Assembly: GCA_022775085.1 (NCBI GenBank)
Contig: JALFJQ010000051.1
Coordinates: 1-44,419, forward strand
Origin: Clostridiales bacterium
GTDB taxonomy: Bacteria > Bacillota > Clostridia > Oscillospirales > Oscillospiraceae
Direction: 5' to 3'
Length of the DNA: 44,419 nucleotides
In this document: piece by piece, positions 9,109-16,716 of the stretch
Numbering within the stretch: position 1 is the stretch's first letter
Layout: the number at the start of each line of letters is the position of its first letter
Program-made: the position numbers and the translations under genes
Notes under the pieces: generated by a model
What the model was told of the DNA's origin: nothing
What the model saw: only the letters and a program-made list of their open reading frames with translations
Databases searched by the model: none

Positions 9109-9238
9109 GTTTAAATCCTCCTATCAGAAGTTACGGGCTTTACCCGTTGAAGACCCGGAGGTATCCGGGGAATGCGCCCCAGCATTGGGGCCATCTTCCC
9201 GGGACTCTCCGAATCTGTTTCACATTAGAAATTCGACC
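9109..9238 (-). other. Structured 130-nt spacer between rpsN and rpsH
   Basis: Most spacers in this operon are 10-30 nt; this one is 130. On the minus strand it contains a hairpin GCCCCA-ATGC-TGGGGC, a CGGG-(TAAAG-type loop)-CCCG hairpin near rpsH, and a CCCGG/CCGGG pair that could enclose the first. The rpsH Shine-Dalgarno AGGAGG lies at the end. A 27-codon open frame (9194 down to 9111) ends within the rpsH leader, with weak support. It could be a cis-regulatory RNA, a processing site or remnant sequence. Confidence 0.5.
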
Positions 9239-9424
9239 TTACCAGCTGGCCTTGCGGACACCGGGGATCTGGCCCTTGTAGGCCAGCTCGCGGAAGCAGA
9301 TACGGCAAACGCCGTAATCGCGCAGGTAAGCGTGGGGTCTGCCGCAGATCTTGCAGCGGTTATAGCGGCGGCTGGAGAACTTGGCCTCAGCCTGCTGCTT
9401 CAGGATCATAGACTTCTTTGCCAT
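9239..9424 (-). CDS. rpsN: 30S ribosomal protein S14, zinc type (uS14)
   Basis: The 61-residue short S14, also called type Z, with a CxxC-x12-CxxC zinc ribbon ([20 protein letters not shown]). The N-terminus is [19 protein letters not shown] and the end is [12 protein letters not shown]. It follows rplE by 17 nt. The zinc-independent paralogue seen in some Firmicutes is not in this window. Confidence 0.97.
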   Translation of the reverse strand: MAKKSMILKQQAEAKFSSRRYNRCKICGRPHAYLRDYGVCRICFRELAYKGQIPGVRKASW

Positions 9425-9441
9425 TTGCTATATCCTCCTAA

Positions 9442-9984
9442 TCAAGCGGTGAAGGGAGCGCCCAGCTGAGTCAGCAGCTCTTTGGCTTCCTCGTCGGTGG
9501 TAGCGGTGGTGCAGATTGCGATGTCCATACCACGGATCTTGTCCACCTTGTCGTACTCGATCTCAGGGAAGATCAGCTGCTCCTTCAGACCGAAGGCGTA
9601 GTTGCCGCGGCCGTCGAAGGAGTTGGGGTTGATGCCGCGGAAGTCGCGGACACGGGGCAGAGCCACACTGAACAGTCTGTCCAGGAACTCGTACATCTTG
9701 TCGCCGCGCAGGGTGACCTTCACGCCGACAGTTTCGCCCTCACGGAGCTTGAAGTTAGCAACGCTCTTGCGGGCCTTGCAGGTCACGGCCTTCTGGCCGG
9801 TGATGGTAGCCAGATCCTTGGCGATGGCCTCGATCTCCTTGGCGTTGTTCTTGCTGTCACCGCAGCGGACGTTCACGATGACCTTGTCCAGCTTGGGGAT
9901 CTGCATGACGCTCTTGTAGCCGAACTTCTTGTTCAGAGCGGGAGCGATCTCAGCAACATACTTTTCTTTCATTCTGCTAGCCAT
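9442..9984 (-). CDS. rplE: 50S ribosomal protein L5 (uL5)
   Basis: A 5S rRNA-binding protein of 180 residues, the standard length. It shows the signatures [40 protein letters not shown] and [19 protein letters not shown]. The last third is [15 protein letters not shown], with [20 protein letters not shown]. The ATG at 9984 follows GAGGAGAG. It is flanked by rplX and rpsN as in other spc operons. Confidence 0.97.
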   Translation of the reverse strand: MASRMKEKYVAEIAPALNKKFGYKSVMQIPKLDKVIVNVRCGDSKNNAKEIEAIAKDLATITGQKAVTCKARKSVANFKLREGETVGVKVTLRGDKMYEFLDRLFSVALPRVRDFRGINPNSFDGRGNYAFGLKEQLIFPEIEYDKVDKIRGMDIAICTTATTDEEAKELLTQLGAPFTA

Positions 9985-10002
9985 GAAATTACTCTCCTCT
10001 CA

Positions 10003-10308
10003 TCAGATTTCGGCGCCGCACTTGCGGCAGACGCGGACCTTCTTGCCGTCAACCATGTTGTAGCCGACGCGGACGCCCTTGCCGCACTTCTCGCAAAACA
10101 GGGCGACCTTGCAGGCGCGGATGGGGGTCTCCTTCTTCACGATGCCGCCGGCCTCACCCTGCTGACGGGGCTTGGTGTGGCAGGTAGCGACGTTGACCTT
10201 CTCCACGATGACCTTGTTCTCGCTGGGCATGGCGACCAGCACCTTGCCCTTGACGCCCTTGTCCTTGCCGGACAGGACGATAACGGTATCATTCTTCTTA
10301 ATGTTCAT
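10003..10308 (-). CDS. rplX: 50S ribosomal protein L24 (uL24), zinc-ribbon form
   Basis: One of the first proteins to bind nascent 23S rRNA. The 101-residue protein has the N-terminal KOW motif (DTVIVLSGKDKGVKGKVLVA). The C-terminal part carries two CxxC pairs (CEKCGKG and CRKCGAE) that should bind zinc. Bacillus subtilis L24 lacks these cysteines, so this is the clostridial zinc-ribbon variant. It starts 15 nt after rplN. Confidence 0.97.
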   Translation of the reverse strand: MNIKKNDTVIVLSGKDKGVKGKVLVAMPSENKVIVEKVNVATCHTKPRQQGEAGGIVKKETPIRACKVALFCEKCGKGVRVGYNMVDGKKVRVCRKCGAEI

Positions 10309-10323
10309 TCCTTCGGTCCTCCA

Positions 10324-10692
10324 TTAGATGACTTCGGGAGCCAGAGACAGGATCTTCATGTAATCCTTCTCACGCAGCTCGCGGGCCACAGGTCCAAAGA
10401 TACGGGTACCCTTGGGGTTGCGGTCCTCCTTGATGATCACGGCAGCGTTCTCATCAAAGCGGACATAGGAACCGTCCTCACGACGCACGCCGCGCTTGGA
10501 GCGGACGATGACAGCCTTGACGACCTCGCCCTTCTTCACAGTGCCGCCGGGAGTGGCCTTGCGGACGGAAGCAACGATGACATCACCGATGTTGCCGTAC
10601 TTGCGCTTGGAACCGCCCAGCACACGGATGCAGTGGATTTCCTTGGCGCCAGTGTTGTCGGCAACCTTCAGATAGCTTTCTTCCTGAATCAT
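10324..10692 (-). CDS. rplN: 50S ribosomal protein L14 (uL14)
   Basis: A 122-residue beta-barrel protein at the subunit interface, where the silencing factor RsfS binds. The signatures are [40 protein letters not shown] and the end [20 protein letters not shown]. Length is exactly the bacterial norm. Confidence 0.98.
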   Translation of the reverse strand: MIQEESYLKVADNTGAKEIHCIRVLGGSKRKYGNIGDVIVASVRKATPGGTVKKGEVVKAVIVRSKRGVRREDGSYVRFDENAAVIIKEDRNPKGTRIFGPVARELREKDYMKILSLAPEVI

Positions 10693-10707
10693 TTGTTTCC
10701 GACCTCC

Positions 10708-10968
10708 TTACTTCGCCTTTTCGATGATGCGAACCAGTCTCCAGCGCTTGTCCTTGGACAGGGGCCGGGTCTCCATGACCTCAACGGTGTCGCCGATGCC
10801 GCACTCGTTGTTCTCGTCGTGGGCCTTCAGCTTGTAGGTCCGCTTCATGGTCTTCTTGTACAGAGGATGCTGCACGCTATCCTCGATTGCAACCACAATG
10901 GTCTTGTCCATCTTGTCGGAGACGACCTGACCGATTCTGGTTTTACGGAATGCTCTATTCTCAGTCAT
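10708..10968 (-). CDS. rpsQ: 30S ribosomal protein S17 (uS17)
   Basis: An OB-fold primary 16S rRNA binder of 86 residues. It begins with the short basic stretch [20 protein letters not shown]. The core shows [21 protein letters not shown], and the end is [20 protein letters not shown], all family hallmarks. It is 13 nt after rpmC and 15 nt before rplN. Confidence 0.97.
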   Translation of the reverse strand: MTENRAFRKTRIGQVVSDKMDKTIVVAIEDSVQHPLYKKTMKRTYKLKAHDENNECGIGDTVEVMETRPLSKDKRWRLVRIIEKAK

Positions 10969-10981
10969 TTACGTATCCTCC

Positions 10982-11176
10982 TCAGACGTTGGTCTTCTCG
11001 CGAATAATGGTCTTGACGCGGGCAATGTCCTTCTTGGTCGCGGCGATCTGCATGGGGTTGTCCAGCTGGTTGGTTGCGTGCTGCATTCTCAGCATGAACA
11101 GATCCTTCTTCAGCTCGTCCAGCTTCTTAGCCAGCTCTTCGACGGACAGATTCTTCAGTTCCTTTGCCTTCATCAT
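10982..11176 (-). CDS. rpmC: 50S ribosomal protein L29 (uL29)
   Basis: A 64-residue helical hairpin protein at the exit tunnel, part of the docking site for trigger factor and SRP. It starts [20 protein letters not shown] and ends [14 protein letters not shown]. Its start codon shares one base with the rplP stop (TAATG), so re-initiation by the same ribosome is likely. A second ATG follows immediately and could be the real start. Confidence 0.96.
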   Translation of the reverse strand: MMKAKELKNLSVEELAKKLDELKKDLFMLRMQHATNQLDNPMQIAATKKDIARVKTIIREKTNV

Positions 11177-11607
11177 TATTCACCACCAATCTCGGTTTCA
11201 ACTTCCTTGGTGATGATTCTGGTCTTGATGGGCAGCTTGTGCTGTGCCAGACGCAGAGCCTCGCGGGCGACCTCCTCGGACACGCCGCCGATCTCAAACA
11301 TCACCTTCTGATTCTTAACGACTGCGACCCAGCCTTCAGGAGCGCCCTTACCGGAACCCATACGGGTGCCCAGGCCCTTCTTGGAATAAGGCTTGTCGGG
11401 GAAAATCTTGATCCAGACCTTACCGCCACGCTTGGTGTAACGGGTCATGGCGATACGTGCGGCCTCGATCTGGTTGCCGGTGATCCAGCCGGGCTCCAGA
11501 GCCTGGATACCGAACTCACCGTAAGCAACCTTGTTACCGCGGGAGGCAGTGCCGGTCATACGACCACGCTGAACCTTGCGGTACTTAGCTCTCTTAGGCA
11601 TCAGCAT
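11176..11607 (-). CDS. rplP: 50S ribosomal protein L16 (uL16)
   Basis: A late-assembly protein near the A-site tRNA elbow. The 143-residue protein starts [19 protein letters not shown] and has the signatures [39 protein letters not shown] and [16 protein letters not shown]. The second Met is the more usual start for the family (MLMPKR versus MPKR). The start overlaps the rpsC stop by one base. Confidence 0.97.
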   Translation of the reverse strand: MLMPKRAKYRKVQRGRMTGTASRGNKVAYGEFGIQALEPGWITGNQIEAARIAMTRYTKRGGKVWIKIFPDKPYSKKGLGTRMGSGKGAPEGWVAVVKNQKVMFEIGGVSEEVAREALRLAQHKLPIKTRIITKEVETEIGGE

Positions 11608-12389
11608 TAGCGGTTACCTCCTTCACGGTTGTAGTTTCTTCTCTCGCCGCCCTGACGACGGTCTCCGCCCTGACGACGGTCTCCGCCCTGGCGGCGGTCA
11701 CCATTGCGGCGCTCGCGGCGCTCACGGGGAGCGGGTTCGGGAGTGGCAGCCCGGAGGGTGGTGTTCAGAACCTCACCCTTGTAGATCCACACCTTCACGC
11801 CGATGCGGCCGTAGGTGGTGGCAGCCTCCGCGAAGCCGTACTCGATGTCGGCGCGGATGGTCTGCAGGGGGATGGTGCCCTCGTGATAGCTCTCGGAGCG
11901 GGCGATTTCGGCACCGCCCAGACGGCCGGCGCAGGTGACCTTGATGCCCTTGGCACCCAGACGGGTGGCCTGCTGCATGGCCTTCTTCATGGCCCGGCGG
12001 AAGGAGATACGCTTCTCCAGCTGCTGAGCGATGTTCTCAGCCACCAGCTGAGCGTTCAGGTCGGGGCTGCGGACCTCAACGATGTTCAGGTTCACGCTCT
12101 TGCCCAGCTTGCCTTCCATTTCCTTGCGCAGGTTCTCGATCTCGGCACCAGCCTTGCCGATCACCACGCCGGGACGGGAGCACCACAGATTGATCTTGAC
12201 CTTGCCGTTAGAGCGCTCGATCTCGATCTTAGCCACGCCAGCGGCGTACAGCTTGTTCTTCAGATACTTACGGATGTTGTAATCCTCGACGATCAGGTCG
12301 CCCACCTTGTCCTCACGGGCATACCAGCGGGAATCCCAATCCTTGATTACACCAACGCGCAGTCCATGGGGATTAACTTTCTGTCCCAT
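11607..12389 (-). CDS. rpsC: 30S ribosomal protein S3 (uS3) with RGG-like tail
   Basis: uS3 lies at the mRNA entry tunnel. The 260-residue protein is longer than the usual 210-230. It has the N-terminal [19 protein letters not shown], the KH domain at about 40-110 ([18 protein letters not shown]) and the C-terminal S3 domain with [20 protein letters not shown]. The extra C-terminal 40 residues are low-complexity, with GDRRQGG repeated three times followed by [13 protein letters not shown]. The DNA behind the repeats is an 18-bp tandem unit at 11649-11702. Confidence 0.97.
   Translation of the reverse strand: MGQKVNPHGLRVGVIKDWDSRWYAREDKVGDLIVEDYNIRKYLKNKLYAAGVAKIEIERSNGKVKINLWCSRPGVVIGKAGAEIENLRKEMEGKLGKSVNLNIVEVRSPDLNAQLVAENIAQQLEKRISFRRAMKKAMQQATRLGAKGIKVTCAGRLGGAEIARSESYHEGTIPLQTIRADIEYGFAEAATTYGRIGVKVWIYKGEVLNTTLRAATPEPAPRERRERRNGDRRQGGDRRQGGDRRQGGERRNYNREGGNR
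11649..11702. repeat. Three tandem 18-bp units within rpsC
   Basis: Units at 11649-11666, 11667-11684 and 11685-11702. The first two are identical; the third differs at a few bases. They encode the GDRRQG repeat of the S3 tail. Such in-frame repeats can change copy number by slippage without breaking the gene. Confidence 0.85.
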
Positions 12390-12402
12390 AGCTACCTCCT
12401 GA

Positions 12403-12741
12403 TTAAGCCTTCTCGCTCACACCGATGGTGATGTGAGTGGTTCTCTTGTTGATCCGAACGAAACCGCGGCGGGAAGCGATGCGGCCGCGCTTCAGGATGG
12501 GGCCGGGGTTCGCAACCACAGTGGAAACGTACAGGTTTTCAGCGTTCATGCCGTTGTTGTGCTCAGCGTTGGCAACAGCGCTCCTCAGCAGCTTGGCCAT
12601 GGGCTCACAGGCTGCCTTGGAGGTCTGGCTCATCAGAGCGGCGGCGGTCTTGACGTCCTTGCCGCGGATCATGTCGCAAACCAGCTTGACCTTACGAGGA
12701 GACATACGGACGAATTTAACGTGTGCAAAAAATTCCATCAT
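12403..12741 (-). CDS. rplV: 50S ribosomal protein L22 (uL22)
   Basis: L22 reaches into the exit tunnel with a long beta-hairpin. The 112-residue protein has the signatures [40 protein letters not shown] and the hairpin [20 protein letters not shown]. No insertion or deletion of the macrolide-resistance type is evident in the hairpin. Two ATG codons are adjacent; the second has the better spacing from AGGAGG. Confidence 0.97.
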   Translation of the reverse strand: MMEFFAHVKFVRMSPRKVKLVCDMIRGKDVKTAAALMSQTSKAACEPMAKLLRSAVANAEHNNGMNAENLYVSTVVANPGPILKRGRIASRRGFVRINKRTTHITIGVSEKA

Positions 12742-12750
12742 TCTACCTCC

Positions 12751-13029
12751 TTACTTGCTGTTCGCGGTCTTGCTGCCGGAGTGGCCACGGAAGGTACGGG
12801 TGGGGACGAACTCGCCCAGCTTGTGACCGACCATGTCCTCGGTGATATAGACGGGAACGTGCTTCCGGCCGTCGTGGACAGCGATGGTGTGACCTACGAA
12901 GGAGGGGAAGATGGTGGAAGAACGAGACCAGGTCTTCAGAACCTTCTTTTCACCGGCCTTGTTCAGCTCCTCCACGCGCTTGTACAGCTCAGGAGCTACG
13001 AAAGGGCCCTTCTTGATACTTCTGCTCAT
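12751..13029 (-). CDS. rpsS: 30S ribosomal protein S19 (uS19)
   Basis: A 30S head protein paired with S13. The 92 residues begin [20 protein letters not shown] and contain [40 protein letters not shown] and [14 protein letters not shown]. Length and motifs are standard. It lies between rplB and rplV. Confidence 0.97.
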   Translation of the reverse strand: MSRSIKKGPFVAPELYKRVEELNKAGEKKVLKTWSRSSTIFPSFVGHTIAVHDGRKHVPVYITEDMVGHKLGEFVPTRTFRGHSGSKTANSK

Positions 13030-13041
13030 TTCATTTCCTCC

Positions 13042-13878
13042 TTACTTGCTGTTTCTGCGCTTGACGATGAACTTATTGGAGCGGTTCTTCGTCTTGCGAG
13101 TCTTGTAACCCAGTGCGGGCTTGCCCCAAGGAGTCACAGGGCCGGGACGGCCGACAGGAGCGCGGCCCTCACCACCACCGTGGGGATGGTCGTTGGGGTT
13201 CATGACGGAGCCGCGGACGGTGGGACGGATGCCCATGTGACGCTTGCGGCCGGCCTTGCCGATGTGGACGTTCTCGTGATCCAGGTTGCCCACCTGACCG
13301 ATGCAGGCGGTGCAGTTGGTACGGACGTAGCGAACCTCGCCGGAGGGCAGACGGATCTGAGCCAGGTCGCCTTCCTTAGCCATCAGCTGAGCGGCGGCAC
13401 CGGCGGAGCGAACCAGCTGAGCGCCGTGGCCGGGCTGCAGCTCCACGTTGTGGATCACAGTACCCACAGGGATGTTGGCGATGGGCAGGCAGTTGCCGGG
13501 CTTGATGTCGGCATTGGCGGAAGCCACGACCACATCACCGGGATTCAGGCCGTAAGGAGCCAGAATGTAGGACAGGGTGCCGTCCTCGTACTTGATGAGA
13601 GCGATATAAGCGGAACGGTTGGGATCGTACTCGATGCGCTGCACGGTGGCGCTCATCTCGGTCTTGAGACGCTTGAAGTCGATCACGCGGTACTTCCGTC
13701 TGTTTCCGCCGCCCTTGTGGCGGACGGTGATATGACCATAGCTGTTGCGACCGGCATGCTTCTTCAGGGTCTCAACCAGGCTACGCTCAGGTTTTGCCTT
13801 CTTGTCCACGCCGTCGAAGCCGGAAACAGTCATGTTGCGGCGGGCGGGGGTGTAAGGCTTAAAAGTCTTAATTGCCAT
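13042..13878 (-). CDS. rplB: 50S ribosomal protein L2 (uL2)
   Basis: L2 is needed for subunit association and lies near the peptidyl transferase centre. The 278-residue protein starts [20 protein letters not shown]. It has the [20 protein letters not shown] motif, and the functionally important loop [20 protein letters not shown], which contains the conserved His. The basic tail includes [18 protein letters not shown]. Length is typical at about 275-280. Confidence 0.98.
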   Translation of the reverse strand: MAIKTFKPYTPARRNMTVSGFDGVDKKAKPERSLVETLKKHAGRNSYGHITVRHKGGGNRRKYRVIDFKRLKTEMSATVQRIEYDPNRSAYIALIKYEDGTLSYILAPYGLNPGDVVVASANADIKPGNCLPIANIPVGTVIHNVELQPGHGAQLVRSAGAAAQLMAKEGDLAQIRLPSGEVRYVRTNCTACIGQVGNLDHENVHIGKAGRKRHMGIRPTVRGSVMNPNDHPHGGGEGRAPVGRPGPVTPWGKPALGYKTRKTKNRSNKFIVKRRNSK

Positions 13879-13905
13879 TTGCGTTTCTCTCCTTTTTGAG
13901 ATTGA

Positions 13906-14199
13906 TTAGACCATGCCCTCGAAGAACTCGATGGTCTTGGAATCGGCAGTCAGGGTAACGATTGCCTTCTTGTACTCAGCACGCTTGCCGACAGGGTAAG
14001 CGCCGGTGCGCTTTGCCTTGCCCTGCATACGGATGGTGTTGACCTTGGCGACCTTCACACCGAAAGCCAGCTCAACGGCTTCCTTGATCTGGGTCTTGTT
14101 GGCGTTGACGTCCACCATGAAAACGTACTTCTTGTCAGCCACAGCCTCCATGGACTGCTCGGTGATGACAGGTCTTCTGATGATATCGTAAGCGTTCAT
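13906..14199 (-). CDS. rplW: 50S ribosomal protein L23 (uL23)
   Basis: L23 is the main docking protein for trigger factor and SRP at the tunnel exit. The 97 residues start [20 protein letters not shown] and contain [39 protein letters not shown] and a C-terminal WKKAIVTL-like strand ([20 protein letters not shown]). The start overlaps the rplD stop by one base (TAATG). Confidence 0.97.
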   Translation of the reverse strand: MNAYDIIRRPVITEQSMEAVADKKYVFMVDVNANKTQIKEAVELAFGVKVAKVNTIRMQGKAKRTGAYPVGKRAEYKKAIVTLTADSKTIEFFEGMV

Positions 14200-14822
14200 T
14201 ATGCGAATACCTCCTCGATCTTCTGGAGGGCTGCCTTGTCAACAACCAGCTTGTTGGCGTTCAGCACGTCGTAGGTGTTCAGCAGGTTGGCGAAGGTGAC
14301 CTCGCAGCCGGGGATGTTGCGGCCGGACTTGACGACATTGACGTCAGCGGCGGCGGTGACCACCAGAGTCTTGGTGTCGCAGCCCACGGCCTTCAGGAAC
14401 TTGGCAAACTCAGCGGTCTTGGGAGCGTCCATCTTGATGGCGTCGATGACCACCAGAGCGCTCTCGGCAACCTTGGCGCTCAGCACGCTCTTCAGAGCCA
14501 GCCGCTTGGCCTTCTTGTTCAGGCCGAAGCTGTAGGAGCGGGGCTTGGGAGCGAACACGATGCCGCCGTGGGTCCACTGGGGAGCACGGGTGCTGCCCTG
14601 ACGGGCCCGGCCGGTGCCCTTCTGACGCCAGGGCTTACGGCCGCCGCCGGAAACCTCAGCGCGGGTCAGAGCGGACTGAGTGCCCTGCCGCTTGTTGGCC
14701 AGATGATTCTTAACCGCGTCGTGAACGGCAGCGGCGTTGGGGTCAATGCCGAAAACTGCTTCGGAGAGTTCGATCTCGCCAACCAGCTTGCCGGACATAT
14801 CATAAACATTCGTCTTAAGCAT
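14199..14822 (-). CDS. rplD: 50S ribosomal protein L4 (uL4)
   Basis: The 207-residue protein has a globular domain and a long loop that reaches the exit tunnel ([40 protein letters not shown]). In Escherichia coli L4 also represses the S10 operon through its leader. Whether that happens here is unknown; Firmicutes generally lack that leader, but this operon does have a long structured one (15995-16263). Confidence 0.97.
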   Translation of the reverse strand: MLKTNVYDMSGKLVGEIELSEAVFGIDPNAAAVHDAVKNHLANKRQGTQSALTRAEVSGGGRKPWRQKGTGRARQGSTRAPQWTHGGIVFAPKPRSYSFGLNKKAKRLALKSVLSAKVAESALVVIDAIKMDAPKTAEFAKFLKAVGCDTKTLVVTAAADVNVVKSGRNIPGCEVTFANLLNTYDVLNANKLVVDKAALQKIEEVFA

Positions 14823-14841
14823 GATTTAAGATCTCCTTTCC

Positions 14842-15561
14842 TTAGCCTCTTGCGGAAGCCTTCTGGGGGTTTCTGCCGGAAGCCTTCTGCGGGTTCTTGC
14901 TGATGCCGGTCTCCACGTTCTTGACCTTGTTGTTCTTGACGGTGTTGCGCAGGTAGACCAGACCGCCCTTGGGGCCGGGGATGGCGCCGCGGATGACGAT
15001 CATGTTCAGCTCAGCGTCCACCTTGACAACCTCCAGGTTCTCAATGGTGACCTGCTCGTTGCCCATCTGACCAGCGCCGATCTTACCGGGGAAGATACGG
15101 GACTGATGAGAGGAGGCGCCCATGGAACCGGCGTGACGATGGACAGGGCCGCCGCCGTGGGTCATGGGGGTGCGGCCAGCGCCGTGTCGCTTCACAACGC
15201 CCTGATAGCCGTGGCCCTTGGAAATGCCGGTGACATCGATCATGTCGCCAGCGGCGAAGGTGTCAGCCTTAACAACGTCGCCCACATTCATGTCGGCAGC
15301 GTTCTCCAGCTTGAATTCCTTCAGGTGCTTCTTTGCCTCGACGCCGGCCTTCTTCAGGTGGCCAGCCTCAGGCTTGGTCAGCTTGGACTCCTTGATGTCT
15401 TCGAAGCCCAGCTGGACGGCTGCGTAGCCGTCGGTCTCGACGGTCTTCTTCTGAGTGACGGTGCAGGGGCCTGCTTCCACGACGGTAACAGGGATCACCT
15501 TGCCGCTCTCATCGAAGATCTGGGTCATTCCGACCTTCTTGCCGATGATTGCTTTCTGCAT
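14842..15561 (-). CDS. rplC: 50S ribosomal protein L3 (uL3) with C-terminal extension
   Basis: An early-assembly 50S protein whose finger reaches the peptidyl transferase centre. The start is ATG at 15561, giving 239 residues from [20 protein letters not shown], with AAGGAG upstream. An earlier in-frame ATG at 15600 lacks such a site. The core has the signature GKGYQG-like [37 protein letters not shown] and [18 protein letters not shown]. The usual length is about 210. The extra tail contains a duplicated [16 protein letters not shown] unit. Confidence 0.96.
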   Translation of the reverse strand: MQKAIIGKKVGMTQIFDESGKVIPVTVVEAGPCTVTQKKTVETDGYAAVQLGFEDIKESKLTKPEAGHLKKAGVEAKKHLKEFKLENAADMNVGDVVKADTFAAGDMIDVTGISKGHGYQGVVKRHGAGRTPMTHGGGPVHRHAGSMGASSHQSRIFPGKIGAGQMGNEQVTIENLEVVKVDAELNMIVIRGAIPGPKGGLVYLRNTVKNNKVKNVETGISKNPQKASGRNPQKASARG

Positions 15562-15688
15562 TTTGGTTTTCTCCTTTTTAATTAGGTTATTGGTCGGCAT
15601 ACCGCATTGGGACGGTTACCGACATGACCCGTCCGCCCGATGCCAGACAGTGCGGGCTGCTTTGATTTGCTCTGTTACCAGCAAATCA
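15562..15688 (-). other. Structured rpsJ-rplC spacer
   Basis: A 124-nt spacer, long for this operon. A 9-bp stem (15663-15671 with 15680-15688) overlaps the rpsJ stop codon. A second stem of GGACGG and CCGTCC, flanked by GCAT/ATGC, lies nearer rplC. No U-run follows either, so neither is a terminator. A role in mRNA processing or L3/L4 control is possible but unproven. Confidence 0.45.
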
Positions 15689-15994
15689 GAGCTTTATCTC
15701 AATCTCAACGCCAGCGGGAAGATCCAGGCTCATCAGGGCCTCAATGGTCTTCTGGTTGGGGTTGAGAATATCGATCAGTCTCTTGTGGGTTCTGCGCTCG
15801 AACTGCTCACGGGAGTCCTTGTCCTTATGGACAGAGCGAAGGATGGTAACAACTTCCTTCTTGGTGGGCAGCGGGATGGGGCCGGAAACCTGAGCGCCGT
15901 TGCGCTTCGCGGTCTCCACGATCTTTGCAGCGCTGGAGTCGATCAGCTGGTGATCGTAAGCCTTCAGCCGAATGCGGATCATCTGGTTTGCCAT
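15686..15994 (-). CDS. rpsJ: 30S ribosomal protein S10 (uS10)
   Basis: The 102-residue 30S head protein, also known as NusE, a partner of NusG/NusB in antitermination. It begins [20 protein letters not shown] and has the [20 protein letters not shown] loop and the [20 protein letters not shown] end. It is the first gene of the S10-spc-alpha transcript. AGGAGGAAAACAAACC precedes the ATG at 15994. Confidence 0.98.
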   Translation of the reverse strand: MANQMIRIRLKAYDHQLIDSSAAKIVETAKRNGAQVSGPIPLPTKKEVVTILRSVHKDKDSREQFERRTHKRLIDILNPNQKTIEALMSLDLPAGVEIEIKL

Positions 15995-16263
15995 GGTTTG
16001 TTTTCCTCCTTGAATATCGTACTCAGTTTGCGTAGTGGCTGGGTACGGTCGAACTTACTTGTCCGCGCCGCCGTGCGTATCACTCTAAGCCATGAAAAAT
16101 GGCCGACCAAGGCCGACCCATTCCCATAGGCGCAGCGATATACGCAAGCGCGCACAAGGCAGTTCAGCCGCCCGATGACCGGACATACTCCGCGGAAGTT
16201 ACCGTTTTTCAACGCAATCTCCCGCATCATCGCAGTGCGCGCGCAGTCTCTCCCTACACGCGC
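15995..16263 (-). promoter_or_regulatory. Long structured 5' leader of the S10 operon
   Basis: About 268 nt separate the predicted transcription start from rpsJ. The leader has a long-range stem (TGCGTAT at 16074-16080 with ATACGCA at 16140-16146) enclosing a GCCAT-loop-ATGGC hairpin (16089-16103) and a direct repeat GGCCGACC at 16101-16108 and 16111-16118. There are further GC-rich dyads near the 5' end. This is the usual place for ribosomal protein autoregulation. No known family is recognised with confidence. Confidence 0.55.
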
Positions 16264-16269
16264 TCAGAT

Positions 16270-16298
16270 ATAATACCACCCCAAAGTGAAATTGTCAA
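16270..16298 (-). promoter_or_regulatory. Sigma-A promoter of the S10 operon
   Basis: Minus strand TTGACA (16298-16293), a 17-bp spacer and TATTAT (16275-16270). The region upstream is A/T-rich with A and T runs at 16299-16345, as in an UP element. This one promoter probably drives more than 30 genes down to rplQ. It points away from the helicase gene. Confidence 0.9.
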
Positions 16299-16351
16299 GA
16301 AAAATTTCAGAGAAAATCACAAAGTTTGCATATATTTTTCGTACAATCTGC

Positions 16352-16461
16352 GGGCCGCAGGGCGGCCAGCCAATGCGTGCACAGGCTTGTTGTATTCGTT
16401 ACGCCATTGGGCGTGCTCGGTATCTCTCCCGCTCAATCATCGGAGGGCCGCAGGGCGGCCA
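16352..16461. repeat. Hairpin repeat block beside the helicase island
   Basis: A 17-bp sequence, gggccgcagggcggcca, occurs at 16352-16368 and again at 16445-16461 in the same direction. Each forms a GGCCGC-AGG-GCGGCC hairpin. Between them CCAATG and CATTGG can also pair. The pattern resembles REP-type intergenic repeats. No coding frame is convincing here. Confidence 0.7.
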
Positions 16462-16532
16462 TACGCCCATACGCGCCATACGGCCTATTTCACCCGGCCC
16501 GCAAATCAACTGCGCTTATTCGACAATGCTGT
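16459..16532 (+). repeat. Left 74-bp inverted repeat arm
   Basis: Reverse complement of 18029-18102 apart from three single-base differences. Its outer part repeats CCATACG three times within 24 bp (starting 16459, 16467 and 16476), an iteron-like pattern. Its inner end reads TTCGACAATGCTGT. Confidence 0.95.
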
Positions 16533-16548
16533 TCTTTCGCGAAGCAAG

Positions 16549-16569
16549 GCCTTCCCCTTTGGGGAAGGC
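16549..16569. repeat. GCCTTCCCC/GGGGAAGGC hairpin, copy 1
   Basis: A 9-bp stem with a 3-nt loop, matching the stem at 29287-29307. On the plus strand it is followed by TTTG only. It lies between the left arm and the helicase gene. The rest of 16533-16700 shows a small TTTGCA/TGCAAA dyad (16632-16651) and no clear promoter. Confidence 0.75.
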
Positions 16570-16702
16570 TTTGTTAGCTATATTCCCCTTCTGCTGCGTA
16601 AAATCGATCAGCACATATTTTTTTTGAAATTTTGCATGGCGCGGTGCAAAAAAACGGCCATTTGGGACTATGGGTGAAAGGGCCTTCAAAAGGAGGCCGT
16701 AA

Positions 16703-16709
16703 AAGGAGG
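16703..16709 (+). promoter_or_regulatory. Ribosome binding site of the helicase gene
   Basis: AAGGAGG with 7-nt spacing to the ATG at 16717, a near-perfect site. A second AAAGGAGG at 16688-16695 is too far to serve this start and looks like a local duplication. The strong site supports real translation. Confidence 0.85.
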
Positions 16710-16716
16710 TTATATT

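Noticed and set aside
9111..9194. A 27-codon frame between rpsN and rpsH
   Set aside because: Too short and with a poor ribosome binding site to list as a gene; kept only as a remark on the spacer.
12433..13899. A long plus-strand open frame across rplV, rpsS and rplB
   Set aside because: Antisense shadow of three certain ribosomal protein genes, with no recognisable domain.
15979..16230. An 83-codon minus-strand frame in the S10 leader running into rpsJ
   Set aside because: No adequate ribosome binding site, no family match, and it overlaps rpsJ in another frame. The region is better explained as a structured leader.
16459..16482. CRISPR-like array from the repeated CCATACG heptamers
   Set aside because: The units are 7 bp with 1-2 bp gaps and no spacers, and no cas genes are present.
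16533..16700. Plus-strand promoter for the helicase gene
   Set aside because: TTGAAA at about 16624 has no acceptable -10 at 16-18 bp, and other hexamers are weaker. The promoter could lie in the left arm, but I cannot support one.
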